Assembly: GCA_951394405.1 (NCBI GenBank)
Contig: OX596343.1
Coordinates: forward strand, 1,364,001 to 1,428,000
Direction: 5' to 3'
Source of the DNA: Coprinellus micaceus
Taxonomy: Eukaryota > Basidiomycota > Agaricomycetes > Agaricales > Psathyrellaceae
Length of the DNA: 64,000 nt
Below are positions 43,079 through 52,411 of this stretch, piece after piece (positions within the stretch are counted from its first letter, which is position 1; each line of letters starts with the position of its first letter). The notes beneath the pieces were generated by a model, which had not been told where the DNA came from, searched no databases, and was given only the letters and a program-made list of their open reading frames with translations. The position numbers and the translations under genes are program-made.

Positions 43079-44837
43079 TCAAAGTTTCATCTTGAAGAGC
43101 GTGTTTGGACACTGTACCTTGCTCGTGAATTCGGTGACCCACTTCTTGTACTCTTCTTCTCGTCTCGCGATGACCTCCGCCCGTTTCTTCTGCTCTTCAA
43201 GGCTTGATGGGTCTGGAGCTGGCACAGGAATCCCCGCACAGATCGCTGCGCGTTTAAGTTCCCGATGAACCTCGATGCTAGCCAAAACCCGCGCCAATCT
43301 ATCCCTTGTGGCGTCCTCAACCCCTTCTGCCGCCCAAAACTTGCCGAAAGCCCCAACCACTCCCTGCGGGATGCGCTCGAAGAACGCCTGGAGGAGCCAC
43401 GAGGTCCCCGAATATCGCTTCCTCGCTCCGTGGTATGTGTCTTGGAGTTCGGGTTCCGGGGTCACAACATCGACTGCCATGAGCAGCTCGAGCGCTGCAA
43501 CTCTGTCGCCCGGTCTACCATTGTACTTGCCCCCGCCCAGCGCGAGCTTGTGGACCAACCTCCCCAAGCTCCCTTCGTGCGTCCATAGGAAGATCTCCAC
43601 GGCATTCCCCGGGTCGCGGTACCTGCAATAAAGGAGCTCGACAACCTGATCAGAGATTGTAAGGTCCGGGTCGTCGACCAAGTCGAGCATAACCTTCAGG
43701 ATATGGCCTTGGAGCTCAAGTCGCGGCTCAAGCTTTGGGAGGGGAAGGTGCGAAAAGTGCCCGGGAACGATTTTCTTGACCTTGATGTATGTCAAGACCC
43801 CGTCCAGGCAAGTTATCGCTGTAGAGCGTAGATCAGTGATAGTGGGGAGGGGTCCTTGAGAGGTTCTGGCAATCTGTAGGAGAAACTCAACACCGCCTGC
43901 TTTGAGAGTGGCCAATCCAATGTCGATTCCCCCATGCTTGAAAGACAGCCCAAATATTTGGACCGCGCCGAGAGCAGCCTCAATGTTCTGACAAGGTGTC
44001 GCACCCTCTTCCCCCTTAGAACCGGAGCCGATATCGTCGTTTCGGCCGTCCGATGCACTCGCGAGCGTGTACAAGTGGGCGCGAAGGAGCTCTTTCACTC
44101 TGTCCTCCAGCTTCTCCCCTTTCGCCCTTTCTCCCTGCTCCTTGGCTCGACTCAACATCCCATCCAGGAGCTTAATCAACGAGACCCTGACCATCGGCGC
44201 CGATTCTCTCAGCATTCGAATTGTCACCTCGAGATCCAAATGCCCCTCGAGAGACTTTGAAGCTGTGGGAGAAGCAGCCCCGAGGCTTGACAGCAGACCG
44301 ATGAGACACGCTTGGCGCCCCTCGATGCGTGCATTCAGCATGAGCTTGACGATGGAGGGAATAGCAGGGACGACATCGCTTTCGAATAGGGGGAGTTGAT
44401 GGTTTGCGATGCAAAGGACAGCTTTCGCACCCTACGTCGATTTTGTGCGTTAGAGACAGCTGCTTCCTCGGGGTTGGGTGTAGGTTACTCGCCTTGCTGA
44501 ATAGCTCGCAACCCTCCGAAGCCAGGTTTTCGACGACTTGAGAGACATCCCCTTGCGCGTATGGGGTCGGAGGAGGTTCGTTCTGTTCTGATTTGGCCTC
44601 AGCCTTGCTCGCGAGCGCTTTCTGCCTTCCTTGACGCCTGATCCGCTTGGTTACTGCGGCGAGCATCTTGCGGGGGTCGGGCTCCGGATCGTAGCCCACG
44701 AACGAGGGCTTCCACGTCGAGGAAGACCCCGCCTTCTCAACCGAGCCATTCCCTTCGGCCTCGGATGCCGTAGCTCCAGTAATGCAGATCTCTGGGGAAT
44801 CTCTTGCGAGAATGGGAGGGGATTGTGTAGTGGGCAT
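43079..44837 (-). CDS. Paralogue D of the novel HEAT/ARM-like family
   Basis: 565 residues in two exons (44837-44493 and 44431-43079; 61-nt intron, phase 0). The N-terminus has a basic helix (RKMLAAVTKRIRRQGRQKAL) and ends with the family motif PYAQGDVSQVVENLASEGCE. The donor is GC (AAG|GCGAGT), with a normal TAG acceptor. Exon 2 opens GAKAVLCIANHQLPL, then VVPAIPSIVKLML, HLDLEVTIRMLRESAPMVRV, LKAGGVEFLLQIARTS, ELQGHILKVMLDLVDDPDLT and IFLWTHEGSLGRLVHKLALG. The C-terminal module (GVVGAFGKFWAAEGVEDATR ... AAICAGIPVP) follows after only a short linker. D therefore lacks the long insert of A-C. It ends in a Lys/Glu-rich helix. Function unknown. Confidence 0.85.
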
Positions 44838-45503
44838 GCCTGGGTGTGAAGATAGGGAGGAAGTGGGTCGTAGCGATGGGGTGTTGGGGTCACCCTCAAG
44901 TATTAATGCGCCACACCCGCGCCCACCTGTTACTATACGATAGCCGAGGCCTCACTACATGCCTCAAGGACCCAGGCGAGTCATATGAGAATCCCGGTAT
45001 GTGCGCCCTATGCCCTTCGGGCCGCAGAACTAACATCCCTGCATAGATACGCAGGGTCTCGTTTGATACAGTTCCGGTTCCAAATTTACTCCAGCGCCCT
45101 TCCCGGACATCGACAGATGGCCTCGTGCTTTGGCAATTTCACCATATTGATGCCATGGCCGCCCGGACAATAAGCGCCCGTCGCAATTCCGCCGGTGGTG
45201 TTACGACGTCGTTGGGGTCACGCACCTTGTGCGTTAACCATACCCGGTTAAAGCGATCAGCTACGAGCGTCAAGTGTGCCAAAATCATCTCGCTCTCCCA
45301 ATGGATGTCGGGCCTAAACATAGTTCACGATAACTTCGACTGAATGTCAAAACCTCTTCCTCCGTCCTTGTTCCTTGCTCTCCAAGGCGGCCTTGCCTCA
45401 ATTGCCCTTTGAAAGATCGTTTGGTTCGTATCCAAAGGGCCTTACAATATCGAACCGCAAGTCGTGGTCACGAATCACTTTTACTTTTATAAAAACCCCA
45501 AAG
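44838..45503. other. Spacer between paralogues E and D
   Basis: It includes a 60-codon ATG frame on the minus strand (45321-45139, starting MFRPDIHWESEMILAHLTL). This reads like protein but has no recognised family and may be a gene fragment. Confidence 0.35.
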
Positions 45504-47226
45504 CTAGAGCTCGGACCTGAAAAGCTCTACCACCAGCATTTGCCCCGCCGCAAGCTCCGTTAGATGTGCTACCGTCGGCCTTTCTACCTTTTCCTCCTCT
45601 CTCAGAACCACAACAGGAATATAATCAGGAACCGGAAGGCCCGCACATAGCGCTGCACCTCTGACCTCTGCCGGTACTTCTGAGGCTAGAATGCGCAGCA
45701 GACCCTCCCTTGTCTGATCGTCGACACCTCCTCTCTCCCAAAAGGCTTCGAACGCCCTGACAACCCCCTGCGGAATGCGTGTAAAAATATCCTGAAGAAG
45801 CCAAGCAGCCTGTGAGTACACGCCGATCACTGGCGCAACTGCCTCTTCGAGGATTGCCCACTTGTCTGGCGTGTTCCCATCTCGACTCATCAATCCTACC
45901 CTACCCTCTTTCCTATTGTGGCTTCCCTCACCAAGGGCGAGCTTCCGAACCAACCTCTCCAAACTCCCTTGGTGTGTCCACAGGAAGATCTCCACGGGGT
46001 TGCTTGCGGATAGATATCTCGTGTTCAGGAGCTCGACGACGTGGTTGGAAACTGTGAGATCGGCGTCATCCCAGTCAATAAGGTTCATTATCGGCTTGAA
46101 GATATGGCCTTGGAGTTCGAGCCTTGGCTCGGGCCTTTGGAAGAAGAGGTACGGGAAGTCCTTGGGTTTGATGACGTTTTTGCTGATACCTGATATCACT
46201 CCGTCGATGCAAGATATCGCAGCGATGCGCAAGTCAGTTGCAGTGGATGTCCCCTTTGGACCGGTGGGGCAGTAATCGGTGGGTCCCAGACAGCTCAGGG
46301 TCCTCGCTATTTGGATGAGTAATTCAAGGGCCCCAGTTTTGAGCGAGGCCAAGCCGAACTGGCTACGTCCTTGGCAGAGCACGGATGTGAGCGCTTTGAC
46401 AACGCCCATGGTCTCCGATTGATGGCACATCCCAGACAGTTAAACCCGAACGCTCACTCGAGCGCAAGGGCTTGGGGAAACGCGTGCGGAACGGCTCTAC
46501 GAGCTTATTCTCCAGGTCTGGTTTGTCCTCTGGGCCGGTACGCACCAACATCCCTTCAAGCAGTCTAACCACCGACTTTCGGACCATTGGAGCTCCCGTC
46601 ATCAAGAGCGCAACGATCGCTTCGGGGTTGGCGTGCCTTACTAGCGCGGAGAACGATGCCGGAGATGCAAACCCGACGTTACGAAGGAGGCAAATGAGGG
46701 CTGATTTTCGCATCTCGTTAGAGGCGGCTGAGATAAGGACGAAAATGGAGGGGATGAGGGGGACAACTTCGTCGTGAAATAACAACAGTTGGTAGTTTGC
46801 GATTGATGCGATGACTCTGGCCGCCTGTATTATTTCTCGTAGGTTAGGTGAGCGCGGCTTGAAACATGGGGACTATCGGCACACCTCGCCAAACAACTCC
46901 TCATCTCCAGAGCACAAGCCCTTGATAACGTGAGGGATATCGGCCTCTGTGTGTAGAGTCAGACGAGACTCGTTCCGCACTGCGTGACCCTGGGCCTCTT
47001 TGGGTGGATATTTCTCGATAAGCCTCAATCTTCGATGGATAGCTTTTAGCAAGAAGATTTCCTTCCTGGAAAAGCAATCCAAGACGGATGTTACCCTAGC
47101 AGATGGTTGTGACATCTTGCGCTGCCCTCCTACAGTGAGGCGCCGTAGTTCGGATGTTCCTGTAATTTCGATATTGAGTGTGGGGCTTGGGGGACTCGGA
47201 GTGGTCGAAGGGTGGGCAACGGACAT
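45504..47226 (-). CDS. Paralogue E of the novel HEAT/ARM-like family (frame interrupted)
   Basis: Exon 1 (47226-46885) ends with the family motif LHTEADIPHVIKGLCSGDEE. After a 60-nt phase-0 intron, exon 2 (from 46824) opens AARVIASIANYQLLL, then VVPLIPSIFVLISAAS and NPEAIVALLMTGAPMVRKSV. Around 46,420-46,460 the frame shifts. Upstream helices (ENKLVEPFRTRFP) and downstream ones (ETMGVVKALTSVL, LASLKTGALELLIQIART) are in different frames. Either a 1-nt indel or an extra 88-nt GT-AG intron (GTAGAG...CGGAG) would explain it. The rest is intact: ELQGHIFKPIMNLIDWDD, IFLWTHQGSLERLVRKLALG, GVVRAFEAFWERGGVDDQTR, CAGLPVPDYIP. Lean like D, with no long insert. Possibly a pseudogene. Confidence 0.72.
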
Positions 47227-47287
47227 GGTCGGAGGCGGGCGTTAGGTTGGGTCGGGAGCAGAACGTTCATCTGCGTTTTCTCTGCCT

Positions 47288-47797
47288 CTAATAAACCACT
47301 TTATATCCACACCGCCCGGACTTAGAGCGTGCGTCAAATTGAGTCACACGCACTTCACGTAAAGGATTAAGCTCTCGGACAACGTTGACCTGAAAGTGTA
47401 CGTACCGAGGCTGAGTGGGTAGCACGACTTCGTTGATTTGCGAGGGGCCGAGGGCATTCGCGCAAACTATATTTTCACCGGGATTTGTGGCTTCTACTAC
47501 GACGTCGGGCCCAAGAAGGTGTTCTGTCCCCCATGCAACCCTAGCAAGCGGGATTTCCCATTGGGTGTCGATCGGTTGTGGGGCCTGCGTGCACAACGTT
47601 CCTGATATACATGGACATTCCAGCAAGTCATCTTGGCGCCATAATAGCAAGATTATCCTTGGGCGGGGCCCGACGAGCCCCGAGGGGACAACACCGTCCC
47701 CACGCAGAATAAGCGCCCAGTACTTCTCCGGGGAGCTGCGCTAGATCCTCGCGCCGGGGTCTAAATCGCAGTTCTGGAAAACCCGAGCCTCTGTCAT
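47288..47797 (-). pseudogene. Single-stop pseudogene of an unrecognised protein
   Basis: An ATG at 47797 opens a frame (MTEARVFQNCDLDPGARI) stopped by TAG at 47741-47743. The same frame continues at once as RSSPEKYWALILRGDGVVP, GPRPRIILLLWRQDDLLECP, WEIPLARVAWGTEHLLGP, NIVCANALGPSQINEVVLP and VNVVRELNPLREVRVTQFD to a natural stop at 47288. There is no other Met to start from. About 169 codons would be complete but for codon 19. No intron removes the stop. Readthrough or a very recent null allele are the two explanations. No domain is recognised. Confidence 0.6.
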
Positions 47798-48996
47798 TTT
47801 TAGCAGCCGGGACGTGCGTGAGTTAGGACTGTATACCTGGGGGGCTTCACCGTCCTCTGGGCAGTTGAGGACAATTTGGCTGGCCGGTAACTCGCTCCCT
47901 TGTGAACCAGAAGTTGACCAGAAGTGCCGGGTAGGAATACATACCTAGCTCTGTTCTTCGAAAGTTTAAGCGTATATGTGGAGCTTAGGAGAGCGAGATG
48001 GCGCGTTGGTCTTGTCAATAATGGGAAGTTCAAGTCGTTGCGAGCCTCTTTCAAGCATCGGAAACCCGGAAACCACCCCTTGACGCGGCGGCTGTGCATC
48101 CCTTCGGCAATTGCCGGTCACCGAAATGTATGACAAGGTCACACAAGGCCTCCTCGTCCTCGCCGGCCACATCTTTCAATGTTGGGTCTGCTCGTCGATT
48201 GATTGCTCAGAGTACACTCGACAGGAGCTTACTGGCAACATATGTGTACCCGGCAAGCATTTCCTCCTCAGAATGTTCCAAGCTCAACAGTCTCAGGCAC
48301 CCAGGATCCACCATAAATTCGGGGAACTTTCCACTTCCGCCAACCTCCTGGGCCATGTTTCGGGCGTGGATCCGACTTCAAGGGGAACGCGTGGTCGAAT
48401 TCGAATTAATATAAATGCGCCAGGTCTCGCTGTCACTCAGCAAAGCTGAGCGCCGGAATGCTTGACGGAATACCCAGGATCGCCGAAGAGCTGAGACTCG
48501 CTTGATCTCGACCCAGCACGTTTGCGGAATCGCCTCTTCCCTTTCCTCTGGTAGGTCACATTTGTCCCCGAGGCCTCATCGGGAAGGAGAAACTGTGCGC
48601 TCTCTTCGATGTCTACCCGGATTTCGACAAAAGTCTTTCACTTCCTTACATCTGAACGCCACCTAGAAGATAAGGATCGACATATCTCTGGGTTCTTATC
48701 TTCGGATGGCGGTTCCCTTTGACAACTAATGGGCAGTTCAAAGTTCAACTGTCAGATCTTGCCAATCCAACGAAGTCCAACGACCTGGGCTCCTATTTCA
48801 ATGCAAATATTTGTCTTTGATTTTGCAAATGGAAGAAGACGTGCCGTTGGGCGCCCTAAATCCTGCCTGCTTCGATGACAACCGCGGGGACCTGAATGTC
48901 TCGATTGAAACATCGAAGCTAGTAAGAGATAGCCCCTCATGGTACTCGTCTGTCACACCGCACAGCACCCGGAGGTGGTCACAGGCCGCTGACTAC
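47798..48996. other. Region upstream of the lysozyme gene
   Basis: No supported gene. The final 100 bp are the lysozyme promoter. Confidence 0.4.
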
Positions 48997-49003
48997 TATA
49001 AAA
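48997..49003 (+). promoter_or_regulatory. TATA box of the lysozyme gene
   Basis: TATAAAA lies 59 bp before the ATG at 49062, an ideal strong-promoter spacing for a highly expressed secreted protein. Confidence 0.6.
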
Positions 49004-49061
49004 CCCTTACCGTAGCGGGTAGTCTGTCGACCCAACAGGCCTCATCTAGGCATCTACAGTC

Positions 49062-49922
49062 ATGCGATCCTTCATTCTTGCTCTCGCAACTCTTCCCCTC
49101 CTCGCCAACGCCGCGGTGGGCGATGCTTGTAGTGCTAATGGTACTCCCGGAGTCTGTTTGTCGACTTCGACCTGCACTTCAGGATCGGGCACGACTCACA
49201 CCGGATTTTGCCCAAACGACCCAGCGGATGTTAAATGCTGCACCAAGTCGTGCGGTACTGGTGGCCAGTGCCGCCTCGTGAGCTCCTGCCCTAGTGGAAA
49301 CACCCTATCCGGTATGCGCCCAACAACACCGTCTTCCCATAGGATCTTGTGTATCTGACTAGACTGCTACTTAGGTCTTTGCCCAGGGCCCTCAACCGTC
49401 AAGTGCTGCCTTCCAGCCAGCGGGTGCACCGCGCCCGACGTGAATGCTGCCACTATCTCACTCATCAAGCAGTTTGAAGGCTTCGTCGCCTCACCTGCGC
49501 CTGACCCGATCGGCCTCCCAACCGTCGGCTACGGCCACTTGTGCCAGACCACTGGCTGCGCCGAAGTACCATACAGCTTCCCCCTCACCACCACCACTGC
49601 TTCAGCTCTGCTTACGTCGGACCTCAGGACGTACCAGAACTGTATTGCCAGGGATATCCGGGACACCGTCGTCCTCAACGCAAACCAGTACGGCGCCCTC
49701 GTGTCTTGGGCGTTCAACGTGGGATGCGGGAACACGGCGTCTTCGACTTTGATCGCGAGGTTGAATAACGGCGAAACTCCTAATACCGTCGCGTCGGAGG
49801 AGCTACCCAAGTGGAACAAGGCCGGTGGGCAGGTCTTGCCTGGGTTGGTCAACAGGAGGGCGGCAGAGGTCACCTTATTCAAGACTGCGTCGAGCGTAAC
49901 AGCTCATCCACCTCCATGCTGA
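49062..49922 (+). CDS. Secreted GH24 (phage-type) lysozyme with Cys-rich N-terminal domain
   Basis: Cleaves the MurNAc-GlcNAc bond of bacterial peptidoglycan. The signal peptide MRSFILALATLPLLANA is followed by a Cys-rich region (DACSANGTPGVCLSTSTCTS ... KCCTKSCGTGGQC) that resembles a small disulfide-rich binding module. An intron starts near 49,311. The second exon begins GLCPGPSTVKCCLPASGC, then the GH24 domain: ISLIKQFEGFVASP (catalytic Glu in QFEGF), LPTVGYGHLC (catalytic Asp position lies between these motifs in the fold), LNANQYGALVSWAFNVGCG and LPGLVNRRAAEVTLFKT. Length (about 265 residues) and order suit fungal GH24 muramidases. This family was originally described in phages and bacteria, so horizontal acquisition is likely. 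Confidence 0.92.
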
Positions 49923-50556
49923 AGATGCCCAAGCCAATGAGGTGGAAATCACTTGGGTTGAATGGTGGTTATATCGTTGCCCAGGTTAAAGATACGATAA
50001 CAACGATATGCAGAGTTACAATTATGATGATAACCCGATCAACCCGGTGCGACCAACGATATTTCTTCGAGCCACCTCGTGAGGACATGAGGAAGCGAAA
50101 ATCTACCTGTTCCAACCCTGAGAGGATTTGAACTGCCACACAGTGCGTCATGAATGTCGGTTAAGAATGCCTTGCGGCCCGGGTGAAGATGAAGATGTGG
50201 AGCCCAACAGGGGCGGAACTGTCGTTGACTGCGGCTCAAAGACGATGGTCAGGGGAAAGAAAGGCGTATGAGCTCCGAGCTTCATTCCTCCACACTGGCA
50301 CTCACATAAGTACACTCCTGCCGCCCACGTGTGAGACCCACATGGGGTAACGTGGCTCACCCAACGAACGAGGTGCTGGGCGCTTATTTCTGGACCAGGC
50401 CATACTAAACCCTCCGAGAGCGCGTGCTTGTCTAATAAAACAATAGATTCAACCTCCCCTTTCTCTCCTCCGGCCATTAAGTGCATTAAGTACACTGGCA
50501 AATGATTTTCTATGCCGAGTTGGAGAATATCTCAAACTTCTTCGGCGTATGGCAGA
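49923..50556. other. Spacer between lysozyme and paralogue F
   Basis: A minus-strand stretch (about 50,490-50,290) has a coding-like ATG frame (MHLMAGGEKGEVESIVLL) with a possible GTGAGT donor near 50,307, but no convincing continuation. Not called as a gene. Confidence 0.35.
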
Positions 50557-51904
50557 CTACCCCGGGTGAGCAGCGTTTTCGAAGGTGAGACCCGCACTCG
50601 CCGCACTCTCCTGGATGTTCGACAAGGTGCTGGGCAGAACGCCTGCCAGCTTTCTTTTCGTCGAACTCTCCACGGCATCGCTGGCCCAAAAAGATGCAAA
50701 GGCGTCCCTCACGCCAGCCTTGCTTCGACTTATCAGCGCCGATAGAAGCCACTCAGTCAAAGAGTGCTGCCCCTGGGCCGTCTCTCCACCTTCCGCTCCA
50801 TCCCTGCTGACCGTAAGCTTGTGTATCAACTTCTCGAGGCTCCCGTCGTATGCCCAGAAGAACTGGGTTACTGCTCGATCTTCATCGTTGATTCGCCCAT
50901 ACAGAACCTCCACGGCCTTGTCAGATATGATTCTGTCCTCATCACAAATGAGGTCGAGGACAGGGATGAGGATAAAGCCTTGCAGCCTGAGTTTCTCATC
51001 GGATCCGAGTTTGAGGTGAACAACATCCTCGGGCGTCAATTCGTCTTCGACGACACGGGAGTAGACTTCAGCGATGCAAGATAGGGCTGCGAGTCGGGTG
51101 TCGGTCGAGTTCGATAGGGAGGAATCAGGCGATGAAACGAGAACGAGGAATTCGATCGCTCCAGCTTTAAGAGACGCGGCGCGGAGGTGGGTCTTCATAA
51201 GCACAAGCGTGAGTTCGAAGACCTCGATTGCATTAGACACAGCCTTCGTGTGCTCTGTAGAGCCCTCGTCGCCATCCGTACTCGGCTCTGGCGAGAAGAA
51301 ATTGCTTCTCAGCAGGTCCACCAGGGTTCCCTCTAGCTTTCCAAAAACCCCTTCGTCTTCTGCGTCCGCTGATCGTCCTAGGATCTCCTCCAGGAGGTTC
51401 GCCAGGGAGTATTTATCCATTGTATCCGATAGGCTCAGCATACGCACGAACGCTCCGAGACTGTCCTGTCCTTGCAACAAGTTGGGCACTACAGTTGACT
51501 TTGAACCGAATTGGGAGAGGAGGTCGATAAGTGCGGATCGGTGCGACTCGTCATCGGTTTTAGGGATGAAGGCCAAGAGGGACGGGACGATGGTGGTCAT
51601 GTGGGGGGTGAGGAACTCGGGCTGGTTTGTTGCCATTGAGGTGAGGGCTTCAGTTCCCTGTCGGCCGAAACGTTAGTACGAGGGACACATGCGAGGGTCA
51701 TCTCACCTTCTGATACTCCGCCTCGTCCTTAGAATATAGACTTTCGATGAACTGAGGAACATCGGACTCTGCATAGCGTATTGTCTCCTCCCGAGATTCA
51801 TCGAGTTCTGTTTCGTCTTCTGCAGCGATTTCAGTGTCCTCGGCTAAACCGGGTTCGTCCAGTTGGTTGGTGATGTTGGCGGGGGTCGATGTCGATTTCG
51901 CCAT
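50557..51904 (-). CDS. Paralogue F of the novel HEAT/ARM-like family (smallest member)
   Basis: 432 residues in two exons (51904-51707 and 51657-50557; 49-nt intron, phase 0). The short acidic N-terminus (MAKSTSTPANITNQLDEPG) ends with the family motif RYAESDVPQFIESLYSKDE. Exon 2 opens GTEALTSMATNQPEF, then TIVPSLLAFIPKTD, LSDTMDKYSLANLLEEILGR, LKAGAIEFLVLVSSPDSS, RLQGFILIPVLDLICDED and QFFWAYDGSLEKLIHKLTVS. The C-terminal module is GVRDAFASFWASDAVESSTK ... SAASAGLTF. It is the most divergent copy: the otherwise conserved WTHEGS becomes WAYDGS and no insert is present. It lies upstream of the RPN1 3' end, same strand. Function unknown. Confidence 0.84.
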
Positions 51905-52411
51905 GGTGGGGAAAGGGGAAGGAAGGGATTTCTCTTGGCTCTCGGTGCTGTGCCTTGGAATATCTATATATGTCTTTCGCTGGATTCATTCCAACTGTCA
52001 ATAGTGCGCCGTTGGTCAGGACGCCATCAGTATATGACCATCCCAATAAGTATAGACTTCCCTATCCTCCGGCATCCCCCATGAAATCTTAGGCTGGTAA
52101 TAGCGACCTGAGAGGGTCCCGTCCAATAGACGCTGAGGCGCTTGTTTGCCATATGCGATAATCTCCCGTAGTCGCCATCAAGCCTAAGTCTGGTAGAATT
52201 GTGGCTTGGGGGTTGGTGGGTTGTCCGTTTCCTGCAACTGGCCACGTCTTCACGAAAGTGCCTCTGGTATAGGAGTTTCGCACCGGGGCATTGGCGAAGG
52301 GACACCTAGAGATAAGTGGCGCTCGGGGAACATGCCGAACGTCAGAAAGGGAAAAGAAAGTTGATACAAATTCTAATTGACAAAAACTATGCATTACGAC
52401 GCCCACCCGAC
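51905..52411. other. Spacer between paralogue F and RPN1
   Basis: It holds the F promoter and a palindromic motif copy (52126-52154). No gene seen. Confidence 0.45.
52126..52154 (+). repeat. Dispersed palindromic motif, copy 3
   Basis: AGACGCTGAGGCGCTTGTTT then GCCAT. It shares GGCGCTTGTTTGCCAT with 6796-6820 and the CGCTGAGGCGCTT core with 58,606. It lies about 220 bp upstream of paralogue F. Confidence 0.7.

Noticed and set aside
50105..50190. tRNA-like B box (CAGTTCAAATCC on the minus strand)
   Set aside because: The flanking bases do not form a T-arm stem, and no acceptor or anticodon stem can be drawn.
45167..50390. AATAAGCGCCC / GGGCGCTTATT at 45167, 47708 and 50377 as more copies of the dispersed motif
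   Set aside because: The 47708 copy lies inside the reading frame of the single-stop pseudogene (codons for WALI) and the 45167 copy in a short open frame. Only the 10-11 base half is shared, so coincidence is likely.
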